DNA from: Deltaproteobacteria bacterium | GTDB lineage: Bacteria; Myxococcota_A; Polyangia; JAAYKL01 | Direction of reading: 5' to 3' | Assembly: GCA_016937015.1 (NCBI GenBank) | Contig: JAFGWT010000059.1 | Coordinates: 1 to 47,660, forward strand | DNA: 47,660 nucleotides | Part shown: positions 1-8,973 of the stretch, piece by piece | Position numbering within the stretch: position 1 is the first letter of the stretch | How the letters are laid out: each line of letters opens with the position of its first letter | The notes under the pieces: model-generated | The model's input: only the letters and a program-made list of their open reading frames with translations | What the model was told of the DNA's origin: nothing | The model's database searches: none | Position numbers and translations under genes: made by a program

Positions 1-28
1 CAAATCTCGATGAGCAGGCTTCAATGAT

Positions 29-223
29 ATGACGAAAAGCAACCTTTGGGAGAACTCAATCATGATCCAGAATGCCGCCAACGAACCCCGGCACAAGGAG
101 CCAATGGGCATAGGGGTAAGGTTTTTTCGGAAAAAGGACCAAACCATACCTGCCATATATCGAATATCTGACAATTTGCACGATGCCCCGATTGCATTTG
201 ATAAATTTCAAATACAGGAGTGA
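29..223 (+). CDS. Possible small protein upstream of cheW (doubtful)
   Basis: A 64-codon open frame starts at an ATG that overlaps, as ATGA, a TGA closing another open frame at 30-32 (that frame reads NLDEQASMI before the stop). It ends 3 bp before the cheW start. The overlap and operon-like position are the only arguments for it. The translated sequence is basic and polar, with no signal peptide, membrane segment or family motif that I recognise. It could equally be a leader carrying the cheW ribosome binding site. If the upstream frame is real, the first 32 bases are the 3' end of another gene of the same operon, probably also chemotaxis-related, but too little is visible to name it. Confidence 0.25.
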   Translation: MTKSNLWENSIMIQNAANEPRHKEPMGIGVRFFRKKDQTIPAIYRISDNLHDAPIAFDKFQIQE

Positions 224-226
224 ACA

Positions 227-772
227 ATGGGAGACATAATCACTGACAACAACCAATATCTGACGCTTCAACTGGGTAAAGAATTCTTTGCCATCGAAAT
301 TACAAAAGTACGGGAAGTGCTCGACTATATCAATATAACCAAGGTTCCACGAACCCCGGATTTTATGTTGGGCGTAATAAATCTTCGCGGCAACGTCGTT
401 CCCGTTGTTGACCTGCATCTGACCCTCGGAATGCCCAAACAGGAGAGAACCGTTGACACGTGCATTATAATCGTCGAGGTACAGATTGGCGTTGAAACCA
501 TTCTCATCGGCGCGCTGGCGGATGCTGTGCAAGAGGTGGTAAATATACCTGATACAGACATCAGTCCACCTCCCAAAATAGGTGTAAAATTGAACACTGA
601 ATTTTTGCGAGGAATGGGAAAGCAAAATGACCAGTTTCTGATTATTCTGAATATTGACAAAGTACTTACCACTCAGGAAATCGAGGAGGTCGAACGTGCG
701 ACATCCATTGTACCATCTGCTGAAATGATCGAAAGCGGCGAAACAATTGAATCGCTGGAAACCCAGTCCTGA
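227..772 (+). CDS. cheW: CheW-like chemotaxis coupling protein
   Basis: This 181-residue cytoplasmic protein has the CheW fold, which couples chemoreceptors to the CheA kinase. The N-terminal strand pattern (QYLTLQLGKEFFAIEI) is followed by the hallmark NLRGNVVPVVDL near residues 53-64 and a C-terminal strand set (FLIILNIDKVL). Family proteins are usually about 150-180 residues, so it is full length, with an acidic, Ser/Thr/Glu-rich tail of about 25 residues. The start is well supported: AGGAG at 216-220 lies 6 nt before the ATG. It is the first clear gene of a cheW-smallORF-cheB-MCP-like run, so it probably works in the same signalling array. A PilI-type role in a pilus chemosensory system is possible and cannot be excluded. 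Confidence 0.93.
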   Translation: MGDIITDNNQYLTLQLGKEFFAIEITKVREVLDYINITKVPRTPDFMLGVINLRGNVVPVVDLHLTLGMPKQERTVDTCIIIVEVQIGVETILIGALADAVQEVVNIPDTDISPPPKIGVKLNTEFLRGMGKQNDQFLIILNIDKVLTTQEIEEVERATSIVPSAEMIESGETIESLETQS

Positions 773-792
773 TAACCGGCAAAAAGCGAATC

Positions 793-954
793 ATGAAACT
801 GGCCAAACAGGAACACAAGGCAAACTGTAAATTTTCCAATCTGATCTTTGATGTGTGGGAGACCTTGTATTCATGTGACCCACAAATCATGCAGCAGCTG
901 CCATTGCTTGCTATTGATACGTTACAGGAATTAACCCTCCTTAAAAGCACTTAG
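793..954 (+). CDS. Small hypothetical protein between cheW and cheB (53 aa)
   Basis: An ATG-initiated frame of 53 codons fills the gap between cheW (ends 772) and cheB (starts 964). The product starts MKLAKQEHKANCKFSN and ends LQELTLLKST. It looks like a small soluble, mostly helical protein with two cysteines, no signal peptide and no membrane segment. I do not recognise a family. In its favour are the co-directional position, the 20 bp and 9 bp gaps, and the lack of any other explanation for the space. Against it are its small size and the absence of a strong Shine-Dalgarno sequence. If real, it would be a candidate accessory factor of this chemotaxis operon. Confidence 0.45.
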   Translation: MKLAKQEHKANCKFSNLIFDVWETLYSCDPQIMQQLPLLAIDTLQELTLLKST

Positions 955-963
955 TGATCGCCC

Positions 964-2073
964 ATGAATACAAACAGGAAAATAAAAGTGCTTATCATTG
1001 ATGATTCTGCTGTGGTTCGCCAGACCATGAAGCATATCCTGGAGCAGGATCCTCAAATCAAAGTGATGGCCACCGCCAGCGACCCATATATTGCCGCCGA
1101 AAAGCTGAGACACGATATTCCCGATGTCATTACCCTCGATATTGAGATGCCAAGAATGGATGGTCTCACTTTCCTGCAAAAACTCATGCACCAGCATCCC
1201 ATCCCCGTTGTCATGTGCTCAAGCCTTACGGAAAGAGGCGCAGAAGCCGGAATACGCGCGCTTGAACTTGGCGCAGTTGAAATCATTACCAAACCCAAAA
1301 TCGGCGTGCAAAAGTTTTTGGAGGAAGCGCAAATTACAATCTGCGATGTGGTGAAGGCTGCTGCCGGCGTCACGACGACAAAACTGATACCCCCGTCCAG
1401 CTCCCGTCCCCCCGTATCGGGCATCACCGTCACGCCCAAACTCACTGCGGATGCGATTCTATCCGCACCGTCACCTGCCACGTCGATTCAGACAACAGAA
1501 AAAATTGTGGTGGTGGGCGCTTCGACGGGAGGCACTGAAGCGCTTCGAGCGTTTATTGAAGCATTGCCGAGACAGTGCCCCGGGGTCGTTGTCGTCCAGC
1601 ATATGCCCGAAAAATTCACCGCTTCGTTTGCACAGCGGTTAAATAGTCAGGCGGATGTAAGCGTATCCGAAGCCCGCGACAATGATCCCGTACTGGCTGG
1701 TCATGTATTGATTGCACCAGGAGGAGCGAGACATACCATGCTCAAACGAAACGGAGACAGTTATTTTATCAGCCTGAAGGAAGGTCCTCTGGTGACACGA
1801 CATCGCCCATCTGTTGACGTTCTGTTTCGTTCTGCGGCGCGTTATGCAGGCAAAAATGCAATCGGTGTGATTATGACGGGAATGGGAGATGATGGCGCCA
1901 GAGGGATGAAGGAGATGAAGGACGCAGGCGCATACAACATTGCGCAGGATGAACAAAGCTGCGTTGTTTTCGGTATGCCCAAGGAAGCCATTCGTCACGG
2001 TGGCGTCGACAGGGTTCTCAGTCTGAATCAGATTGCCCCGCATTTAATGAACAAAATTGAAGCAGCCCGCTAA
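964..2073 (+). CDS. cheB: CheB protein-glutamate methylesterase/glutamine deamidase
   Basis: CheB is a response regulator-methylesterase that removes methyl groups from chemoreceptor glutamates during adaptation. The receiver domain spans residues 8-125, with the acidic pair D13-D14, phosphoacceptor D59 in LDIEMP, and K110. A Pro/Ser/Thr-rich linker (about 135-175) leads to the C-terminal methylesterase domain. The catalytic triad is visible: S187 in GASTGG, H213 in [10 protein letters not shown], and D309/D310 in GMGDDG. At 369 residues it has the usual family length and no damage. No strong ribosome binding site precedes the ATG, so translation may depend on coupling with the preceding small ORF, which ends 9 bp upstream. 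CheR and CheA are not in the window. Confidence 0.96.
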   Translation: MNTNRKIKVLIIDDSAVVRQTMKHILEQDPQIKVMATASDPYIAAEKLRHDIPDVITLDIEMPRMDGLTFLQKLMHQHPIPVVMCSSLTERGAEAGIRALELGAVEIITKPKIGVQKFLEEAQITICDVVKAAAGVTTTKLIPPSSSRPPVSGITVTPKLTADAILSAPSPATSIQTTEKIVVVGASTGGTEALRAFIEALPRQCPGVVVVQHMPEKFTASFAQRLNSQADVSVSEARDNDPVLAGHVLIAPGGARHTMLKRNGDSYFISLKEGPLVTRHRPSVDVLFRSAARYAGKNAIGVIMTGMGDDGARGMKEMKDAGAYNIAQDEQSCVVFGMPKEAIRHGGVDRVLSLNQIAPHLMNKIEAAR

Positions 2074-2154
2074 AATGCCGTACCGGTTTTCCCGCTTTAA
2101 TTTTTGTAAATAGAGCCGTTAATCAAATGGATACCCGCACTGGTTATAAATGAA

Positions 2155-3927
2155 ATGACTGAAAAAAAAGAGCAATTGAACAATCATTCAGCGGAAGTGG
2201 CCATAGCCGAAGCGCTTGTGGATATTCATGAAATTGTGAGCGACTTGCAGTCAACCAACTCAACCACGGAACCTCACTTTTTATCCCTTGGTTCCGGACT
2301 TCAAAATTTGTTTTCCGAATCCAACGAAATGACCCGATCGGCGCAGCGGACAGTCAATACCGTATCTCAGGAGCACAATATCTCAGCCATCATAGATGAG
2401 ATATCCAGTCAAATTCTGACCCGTTTTAATGATGTCAGAACCAGCAATATGAAAATACTTGATCACGCCACCCGCGCATCATCGCTTTTAAGAAATCTCG
2501 CAAAAACAACTCCGGAGATTCGCAAAATCGATAAGGAGCTATGGATATTAGGCAGCAACATGGCCATACAGGCAGCATGGAGTCTCGAAACGGAACAACT
2601 TTTCGGGGAGTATTCTGAAGAGCTGAAGCAATTTTCAAAAAGCATTAAATCGGTGTTCCTGGAGTTTCAAAGGGACCTGAAAGGAATGCATGACAGCATG
2701 CAGGAACTGCAATCATCCATCCGCACTGAAACGCAAAGGCTGGAGGAGCTGATGGCGCAATCCAGACAGAACATTCAGGACGCAACCAATCAACTGGAGA
2801 AACTGCTCTCGGATTCAGTTCTAAAAATACGGTTTATCGAAGAAACTTCAATTAAAATGTCCAAAGGCGTTTCGGACGCTGTCACGGCAATTCAGTTCAA
2901 CGACATCACCAGGCAGCAGCTGGAGCACGTTATTGACGCACTTCGGGAAACAAATGAGACCACGGGGGTGTTTGAACTGTATCGATGCATGCGCGTGCAG
3001 GAAGCGCAAATGGACCAGGTCTCGCAGATTCTTGCTGAAGCGACCAATACCCTCGAAAAATCATTTAACGAAATCAGGGAATGCGGCGGAAGCATCGTGC
3101 GCCAGTATCAATCGGACAACAACGTTCGACTGGGTAATTCTCCCTTTGCTAAAATAAAAACCGCGCTTCGGGAGCTCGAGGACCTCATGGCACTTTCCAT
3201 GACGTTAAGAGAACGCACCATTCAATCCATGCAGATAGCGTCCATCGCATCAGATCGTCTTGCATCGCATCTGGACAAAATTGCGGAAATCACAGGTGAA
3301 CTCAATCTACAGGCCATCAATGCGCTGGTAATGTCCCGAAACATTGGCAAAGGCGGAAGCAGCCTGGTCGCTTTATCCAAAGAAGTCCACTCGTTGTCTA
3401 AAACATCTACCAGCACGGTGGCTCATGTGGTCGATATTTTAACAGAGGTTGGAACCCAGACATATGAACTGAGTTTACTCGCGAGCGAAGACACAGCGCT
3501 TGAAAACACGGCCCGGCTAAAACAGGGTTTTGACGAGATTGACGAAATCGGAGTTCTTTACGCCAGCGCCATTGATCAAACCACTGCGCTGTCGCAGGAA
3601 CTGCAAGCCCACGCCCATTCAATTGGCGACCAGTCCGGTTTTATCAGAGTGCTCGGTGACAATATCAGGCAAGCGAATTCGCGACTGAAGGACGCCGCCT
3701 CACGTCTGGCGGCACATGCGATACAGGAAGGACAGCTGGCATCCGACCTTGAGGCTCGGTACACAATGGAGAGTGAACGTGTGATTCACGATCGGGTGCA
3801 ACGGGAACTGAACGGTTCCTCATCTACCTTTAATGAGACAGATACACTCCGCAATTCCGCTGTTGAATCCACCGCTGGAAATGACGCAGTCAGCGACGAG
3901 GCGTTTGGCGACTTTGAGCTCTTCTAA
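2155..3927 (+). CDS. Soluble MCP-like coiled-coil protein with CheZ-like DxxxQ motif
   Basis: This 590-residue, almost wholly alpha-helical protein has no signal peptide or membrane segment. Residues about 372-416 resemble the hairpin tip of methyl-accepting chemotaxis proteins (LNLQAINALVMSRNIGKGG then LSKEVHSLSK), but many conserved tip residues are replaced. A weaker similar stretch lies at about 123-165, suggesting two degenerate receptor-like hairpins. Between them, at 247-257, is QFNDITRQQLE. Its D250-x3-Q254 spacing is that of the catalytic Asp/Gln of CheZ phosphatases (DLTGQ in the classical enzyme). It is the last gene of the chemotaxis run, 81 bp after cheB. It may be a cytoplasmic receptor or scaffold, a CheZ-type phosphatase, or both. 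The degenerate tip makes ordinary receptor function uncertain. Confidence 0.7.
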   Translation: MTEKKEQLNNHSAEVAIAEALVDIHEIVSDLQSTNSTTEPHFLSLGSGLQNLFSESNEMTRSAQRTVNTVSQEHNISAIIDEISSQILTRFNDVRTSNMKILDHATRASSLLRNLAKTTPEIRKIDKELWILGSNMAIQAAWSLETEQLFGEYSEELKQFSKSIKSVFLEFQRDLKGMHDSMQELQSSIRTETQRLEELMAQSRQNIQDATNQLEKLLSDSVLKIRFIEETSIKMSKGVSDAVTAIQFNDITRQQLEHVIDALRETNETTGVFELYRCMRVQEAQMDQVSQILAEATNTLEKSFNEIRECGGSIVRQYQSDNNVRLGNSPFAKIKTALRELEDLMALSMTLRERTIQSMQIASIASDRLASHLDKIAEITGELNLQAINALVMSRNIGKGGSSLVALSKEVHSLSKTSTSTVAHVVDILTEVGTQTYELSLLASEDTALENTARLKQGFDEIDEIGVLYASAIDQTTALSQELQAHAHSIGDQSGFIRVLGDNIRQANSRLKDAASRLAAHAIQEGQLASDLEARYTMESERVIHDRVQRELNGSSSTFNETDTLRNSAVESTAGNDAVSDEAFGDFELF

Positions 3928-3973
3928 AAGTCACGCCAAAACTGCAGCCGCCGCACCAGCCCACCCGCATAAG

Positions 3974-4375
3974 CTACACCACCTCTTCCCTGTACCCCAG
4001 CGCCACCAGGACACAGGCCCCGTCCGCAATAACGAGCGCCCCGGCCGCCCGCGCCAAATCGATCGCTTCGGCATTCTCCGCGCCAGGCTGCATCCAAATC
4101 CTTGTTATTTTTCGTTCCAATGCCGACTTTACCACCGCAAGGGTAACAGGGGCCGGTGTGACAATTGAGATGGCCGTCACCCCTTCTGGAAGCGAATCCA
4201 CATTCGGGTACGCATCAAGCCCCTCCACTGTAGAAGCGGATGGATTTATTGGAAACACCGTTTTTCCTTGCTGCAGATAAGCGCGTACCACTTTATTGCC
4301 GTATTTTTCCCGATTTGTGGATGCACCGGCAACGGCATACATGTCACTGCTCAAAAAAATATCAATATCAGACAT
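3974..4375 (-). CDS. CoA-binding domain protein (YccU-type)
   Basis: A 133-residue protein made of a single Rossmann-type CoA-binding domain (CoA_binding_2 family). Visible hallmarks are the N-terminal strand and loop YAVAGASTNREKYG, then PINPSASTVEG, a SIVTPAPVT segment, and IWMQPGAEN. The length is typical of free-standing members, whose biochemical role is poorly defined. They bind CoA or acyl-CoA in some structures. It is transcribed convergently with the chemotaxis genes (46 bp gap) and lies downstream of truD in the same direction, 66 bp away, so the two may be co-transcribed. A GAGGA sequence sits 8 nt before the ATG. Confidence 0.88.
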   Translation of the reverse strand: MSDIDIFLSSDMYAVAGASTNREKYGNKVVRAYLQQGKTVFPINPSASTVEGLDAYPNVDSLPEGVTAISIVTPAPVTLAVVKSALERKITRIWMQPGAENAEAIDLARAAGALVIADGACVLVALGYREEVV

Positions 4376-4441
4376 AAAAAGTCCTCCTCACCTGAAATTC
4401 GAACAATAACGCGACGAAAAATCACTGTCCACTCGTAATCG

Positions 4442-5713
4442 TCAAGCAGCGGTCATTCCCGTTTTGCAGATCTCGTTCATTAACACGGTTGCGTAGGCAC
4501 CAGAAGGAAGCGAAAAACAGAATTCAAGATAATCACCAAAGTCATCCGACCCGTTTTGAACGGAACAGTTCTGCGGAAACACCCGCATTGGTCTTCTCCC
4601 CCCCGGCGCTGTCCATGGGGCCTTTTTCTCAAATTGCGCCAATGAAACATCCTCCCCCGATAAAACTGACTGCTCATACTCACCGGCTTTTCCGGACGGC
4701 CATTTCATCTTCCTTCCATACAGTGGCCCGGATGGCGATATCTCCCCACGCAATGCTCGTTCGGTTTCCATTTCAGCTGACTCAACCACAAAACAGACCC
4801 CCTTGTCGTGTTTCCAGGCAACGTCCCCCACTTGCATCGTTTTAAGCGCACCCGCAGCCACCCGCTCCGCTAAAGTCTGGTTGAACAGATACGATTGATA
4901 TGCAGAGATGTAAAAAGTGAGTGATTTCTTTCCGACGGACAGCATTGTCCTTTTCCAGTGACCACCATTTTTTTCAAAGATTCGGCACAACCGCGCATTC
5001 TCCCCAAAACCGCGTGGCCAGGCATCGGCTGCCGCCTCCCAGCTTTCAGCCTCAAAAAGAGTGCGTGCCCGAGTAACCGACTCACCTTCCAGTCCAGGGG
5101 TGGGAATCCCCAGCACAAGTGACAGCGCGAGTCGGTAATCGCCTTTCAGCAAAGCGCGCCCCACCATCCAGTTGTCTCCCCTGGAACCAAATCGCTGATC
5201 GCCAAAATAATTCGGCATACCATTCGTTTCCAGCCAATTTAAAAGCTGAATAGCCACATCAAGCCGATCGGGCAATGTATTTCGCAACCGAATCGAAAAC
5301 CGGTTTCCCTGCAAATGGCCCATCTTCAATTTGTTGCGATGCCGTGACACCCTCAGAATCCGAATACCGGGTATATCGAGTTTATCTACCGCATCGGAAG
5401 GGACATGCTCGAGGCTCATCCACTGCGTGGTTACGGCAAGGGCATCCTTCTGACCCGCAACGCCAATATCTCCAGGATTCAGGTTCAGCGCCCGCGCAAT
5501 TTTTCCAACCGCAGCGCCGGTTGTCATGGCGCGTTTTTCAACTTCCAAAAACAAATGATCTCCTTCGCCGGAGGGCTGGTACAGAGGTATTTCCGAAACG
5601 GCAAAATCCTCATCCCGGGTCTTAATGTCACCAGGTACCGCAATAGACATATCCGACCAGCAGGGACGAATAGCGGCTTTCTTCAAATCAGCAACCAGTT
5701 CTTCAGCAGTCAT
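4442..5713 (-). CDS. truD: TruD tRNA pseudouridine(13) synthase
   Basis: TruD converts U13 of tRNA-Glu to pseudouridine. The family signature GQKDALAVTTQ, with the catalytic Asp (D90 from the chosen start), and the GMPNYFGDQRFG block are both present. So are the N-terminal KTRDEDFAVSEIPLY strand and a C-terminal insertion-type region. I chose the ATG at 5713 because AAGGTG lies just upstream. A longer frame from the ATG at 5809 adds 32 residues, mostly basic and polar, without a ribosome binding site and without TruD homology. The product from 5713 is 423 residues, longer than the E. coli enzyme (about 350) but within the family range. It is divergent from plsB. Confidence 0.93.
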   Translation of the reverse strand: MTAEELVADLKKAAIRPCWSDMSIAVPGDIKTRDEDFAVSEIPLYQPSGEGDHLFLEVEKRAMTTGAAVGKIARALNLNPGDIGVAGQKDALAVTTQWMSLEHVPSDAVDKLDIPGIRILRVSRHRNKLKMGHLQGNRFSIRLRNTLPDRLDVAIQLLNWLETNGMPNYFGDQRFGSRGDNWMVGRALLKGDYRLALSLVLGIPTPGLEGESVTRARTLFEAESWEAAADAWPRGFGENARLCRIFEKNGGHWKRTMLSVGKKSLTFYISAYQSYLFNQTLAERVAAGALKTMQVGDVAWKHDKGVCFVVESAEMETERALRGEISPSGPLYGRKMKWPSGKAGEYEQSVLSGEDVSLAQFEKKAPWTAPGGRRPMRVFPQNCSVQNGSDDFGDYLEFCFSLPSGAYATVLMNEICKTGMTAA

Positions 5714-5752
5714 TTTTTTCACCTTATTGTTCGTTTGCGTGCTATTTTTTTC

Positions 5753-5794
5753 GAAAGATATTTTTTTGTTACGAAAGCCACAAGCATATCTTTC
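5753..5794. repeat. 9-bp inverted repeat in truD leader
   Basis: GAAAGATAT at 5753-5761 is matched by ATATCTTTC at 5786-5794, with a 24-nt spacer. It lies in the truD-plsB divergent region, upstream of the preferred truD start. It could be an operator for a dimeric regulator or a chance palindrome in AT-rich DNA. There is no adjacent T-run that would make it a terminator. Confidence 0.3.
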
Positions 5795-5864
5795 AATTCT
5801 TTTCTTCATCGGTTAATAAGAACTGCCTTTTGTTGATAGCACGACAAAGCATCATGAAATCGCT

Positions 5865-8423
5865 ATGACAGGAATCAGAAAACCCAAAATTCTCATCAAC
5901 TGGTGGTTCGCGCTGCTGGAAGCCATCCTTGTTCGATATGTAAAAGTCTCAGATGACTGGATCGAAGAAGTGCGCGCTGCCAGCATCCAGGGAGCCGTGC
6001 TGTTTATTTTGCGAAATCGAAACATAATCGATTTTCTTTGTTTGCGAGGAATCTGCAAGCGATACAATTTACCCCCTGTTGGATTTGTATCCGGGCTCTC
6101 TCCACTTTCTTTCGTGCCGATTTGGAAATTGGTTTTTCTGCTGTTCTCCTCCCATGACCCGGAGCGTCAACGGGATCGGCTTGTCAGTACGCTGCAAAGA
6201 GGCGGAAGCGCCGTGGTGTTCCTTCGACGTCCTGCTCTCCGAAACGCACTTGGAAACAGACCGACGGAAATAAATGGAATCGAACTTGCCATTGCAGCGC
6301 AAAACCGTATTTCGCATCCCGTTATCGCACTGCCGACCGTTTTTTTATGGGGCGAAGCGCCAATGAAGCGAACCCGAAGCAACTGGTCGTATATTTTTGG
6401 TACATCCGAGTACCCCAGACTGCTCCGCTCCATCTGGCTTCTGTTACGACGCAGCTCTGTGCATGAGCTCATCTCCGAGGAGCCAATCAACATAGCGGAG
6501 CTGAAAAAATCACGCGGTGAGGATCCGGAACGACTCCAAGGCATTATCCGAGCCAAAATCGGCAGACAGATTGAAAAGATACGAACCCACAAACTGGGTT
6601 CGTTTAAAAAAGCGTCAGCCCGTGTCAAATACGAGGTTGCCAATTCAAAACGACTCCGTCGCGAACTCGAAAGAATTGCCGCGGATGAGCAGATTCCCTT
6701 TGCGGAAATCGACGTTCGCACCCGCGCCATCATCGAAAAACTGGCAACAGATTTTAGGCCCAGGGTATTGGCCGGATTCGCAGTTCTGATGATGTTTATC
6801 TGGAAGAAAATATACTCTGGTTTGGAAATCCCCAGAGAGGACATGGATAAAATCAGAGATGCGGTGGGCAAAGGCCCACTTTTGCTCATTCCATGTCACC
6901 GCAGCCATGTGGATTACCTGGCAATCTCGGAAACGATGAACGCCGCCAATATCATGTTGCCACATATCGCAGCCGGAGATAACCTGGCATTTTGGCCCAT
7001 GGAGTTTTTTTTCCGTTCCTGTGGTGCTTTTTTCATCCGGCGAAAATTTGTCGACGATAAATTCTACCGTGCTGTGGTGAACGCCTATATTAGAAAACTG
7101 ATTCAGGAAAAATACGCCATTGAGGTTTTTATAGAGGGCGGTCGTTCCCGTACAGGGAAAATGATGCGCCCCATGCTCGGCATGCTTGAAATGGCACTGA
7201 ATGCATCAGCAGATCTGCCGAGCAGAAATCCGGGTATTCTTCCGGTTTTCATCGGATACGACAAAGTTATTGAGGAAGAGGCTTATGTTCGCGAGGCAAT
7301 TGGGAAAAAAAAGAAATCCGAGAATATATTTGGTCTAATCAAATCCGCACGGGTGCTAACGCGAAATTATGGAAAGCTCTATGTCCGCGCAGGCCAGTTT
7401 TTCACGGTGAAAGACGTCCTTGATGAACTTGGCTTCAGCGTTGCAGATTTGGCGGAAAGCACCACCCGCAGAAAAATTGCGCAGGACATTGGCCGAAAAA
7501 CACTGCTGGATATAAATCGACATGCCGTCGTCACCTCAAATTCCGTTCTGGCAACCATGCTGCTGTGCTGCCCCGAAAAACGTATCCCACTGCACACCGC
7601 GTATACCCGAACCAGACGACTTATTGAAATCCTCAGAAATGCCAACGCGCACATATCTCACGACGCACTGCAACTCGCAACGGAGGACGCCGATAATCAT
7701 AGGTCGCCGTTCCGTAAAGCCCTTTTTAGATACTTGGCAGATAAGAGAATACAGGAATTCGTTACACCGGATGGATTGTATTTCGAAATTCGCCCGACTG
7801 CCAGAATGGGTCTCGATTACTATAGAAATAACGCCATACACTACTGGGTTCCCGCGGCCCTCGTCGCTCCAGCCATAGCTAAAAGCGGACAACGGGGTTG
7901 CACCTTTGGCGAACTGAAAGAGACGGTTTGTCTCCTGAGTCAGCTGTACAAATGGGAGTATCTCCTGCCCGACCCAAAAAACTGCGGTGACGCGGAATTT
8001 GAAGAAATCACTCATTCAGGAATCAAGACACTGCAAGAGTCTGGAATCATCTCACTGCAAAATGACCGATATGTCAGTTGCAATGTGGAGGACCTTCGTT
8101 TTGTTACAAGCACACTCAGAACCGTTCATGAAATTTATCATTGCGCTCTTTTTGTATCCCGTCAAAAAGTACTTTATAAAGATGTTTCCAATACAACAGT
8201 GGCTGCCCAGCAACGCTTCGAGTTCGAATTGAAGAACGGCATGTATTGCATGCCGGAAGGACAAAACCGAATCATATTCCAGTCGGCATTTGCGGCGCTG
8301 AAAGATATGAAACTGAACCGGCCAGGAAAGGACGAATATCCATACGCTGACGGCGGCGTCGGATTTCGCCTGCTGCAGTATCTGGAGAATGCAATCTTAT
8401 TTTGTTCACAAAGAATAGAATAA
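5865..8423 (+). CDS. plsB: Glycerol-3-phosphate 1-O-acyltransferase (PlsB)
   Basis: PlsB acylates sn-glycerol-3-phosphate at position 1, the first step of membrane phospholipid synthesis, at the inner membrane. The acyltransferase motifs are clear: HRSHVDYL (HX4D catalytic block, about residues 345-352), then PHIAAGDNLAFWP, FFIRRKF, the glycerol-phosphate-binding block EGGRSRTGK (about 424-432) and IPVFIGYD-like ILPVFIGYD. At 852 residues it matches the long proteobacterial PlsB (807 in E. coli) rather than PlsY/PlsC. The N-terminal third (1-250) and C-terminal third (560-852) have the usual lower conservation. No clear Shine-Dalgarno precedes the ATG. It stands alone, divergent from truD. 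Confidence 0.95.
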   Translation: MTGIRKPKILINWWFALLEAILVRYVKVSDDWIEEVRAASIQGAVLFILRNRNIIDFLCLRGICKRYNLPPVGFVSGLSPLSFVPIWKLVFLLFSSHDPERQRDRLVSTLQRGGSAVVFLRRPALRNALGNRPTEINGIELAIAAQNRISHPVIALPTVFLWGEAPMKRTRSNWSYIFGTSEYPRLLRSIWLLLRRSSVHELISEEPINIAELKKSRGEDPERLQGIIRAKIGRQIEKIRTHKLGSFKKASARVKYEVANSKRLRRELERIAADEQIPFAEIDVRTRAIIEKLATDFRPRVLAGFAVLMMFIWKKIYSGLEIPREDMDKIRDAVGKGPLLLIPCHRSHVDYLAISETMNAANIMLPHIAAGDNLAFWPMEFFFRSCGAFFIRRKFVDDKFYRAVVNAYIRKLIQEKYAIEVFIEGGRSRTGKMMRPMLGMLEMALNASADLPSRNPGILPVFIGYDKVIEEEAYVREAIGKKKKSENIFGLIKSARVLTRNYGKLYVRAGQFFTVKDVLDELGFSVADLAESTTRRKIAQDIGRKTLLDINRHAVVTSNSVLATMLLCCPEKRIPLHTAYTRTRRLIEILRNANAHISHDALQLATEDADNHRSPFRKALFRYLADKRIQEFVTPDGLYFEIRPTARMGLDYYRNNAIHYWVPAALVAPAIAKSGQRGCTFGELKETVCLLSQLYKWEYLLPDPKNCGDAEFEEITHSGIKTLQESGIISLQNDRYVSCNVEDLRFVTSTLRTVHEIYHCALFVSRQKVLYKDVSNTTVAAQQRFEFELKNGMYCMPEGQNRIIFQSAFAALKDMKLNRPGKDEYPYADGGVGFRLLQYLENAILFCSQRIE

Positions 8424-8973
8424 TCCAGTTACAATTACACTTCTACAATCAGACTACAAAAATCCCTTAAAATAAAACCGATGTGTCAGTAAAAATGTTG
8501 GCCTCTCTCCGTCCGCACAGGACACTTATATACCTTTATAGGTAGATTAAAGACAAATCTGACAATTACCGGAACTTAATTGTTGCAAAAAACACACACC
8601 AACTAGGTTTGTCGATGGCATAGTCCTGGCACAAAAACCTTGTCGTTCTTGCGTTTTGCAGGCCAATTCGCCCGCACACCCAACTTGGTCCAGAATTTGC
8701 TAAATGCGATAGCTGATTTGTTATGGCACGTACTATGACTCAATTTTATCAATTGATGTACTGAAGATTTGAAAATAAAAATGTGCAAAAGGATATTTGA
8801 GTTACAATATGATTGGCAAAATAACATTTTTATGGCAAGGACAATCCCTCAAAAGAGGAATTTTTATTGATGGCGAATCACGGTGAATATTTTTATGGGA
8901 CGCCGTCGAAACTAGCGTGCTTAACTTTGCTTTTCCCCAACTCGATTGGGACTTTTTAGGAGTTATTGGTATT
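8424..8973. other. Gene-free stretch upstream of the capsule export operon
   Basis: This is 550 bp of AT-rich DNA with no convincing gene. A 74-codon frame on the minus strand (8603-8827) shows no family features. Candidate promoter elements upstream of kpsF are a sigma-54-like box at 8686-8701 and a weak sigma-70-like pair (TTGAAA at 8769-8774, 17 nt, GATATT at 8792-8797). The kpsF ribosome binding site AGGAG is at 8958-8962. A long untranslated leader would fit the regulated promoters of group 2 capsule export operons, but no attenuator or ops element was seen. Confidence 0.5.
8686..8701 (+). promoter_or_regulatory. Sigma-54-like promoter element upstream of kpsF
   Basis: TGGTCCAGAATTTGCT has the invariant GG (-24) and GC (-12) at exact sigma-54 spacing, plus the TT before GC. 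Three other consensus positions differ. It lies about 270 bp upstream of kpsF and reads toward it. It was found by eye, and the match is moderate, so it may be chance. Confidence 0.3.

Noticed and set aside
56-625. 189-codon frame on the minus strand opposite cheW
   Set aside because: It lies antisense to a clear CheW gene and has no recognisable family motif. It is a frame shadow.
5716-5809. Upstream extension of truD to the ATG at 5809
   Set aside because: There is no ribosome binding site, the added residues are not TruD-like, and the extension covers the inverted repeat. The ATG at 5713 with AAGGTG is better.
8631-8646. TGGCACAAAAACCTTG as a sigma-54 site
   Set aside because: The distance between the GG and the downstream TTG is wrong for sigma-54, and the invariant GC is missing.
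8603-8827. 74-codon minus-strand frame upstream of kpsF
   Set aside because: No start context and no family features, and it overlaps candidate promoter elements. Treated as non-coding.
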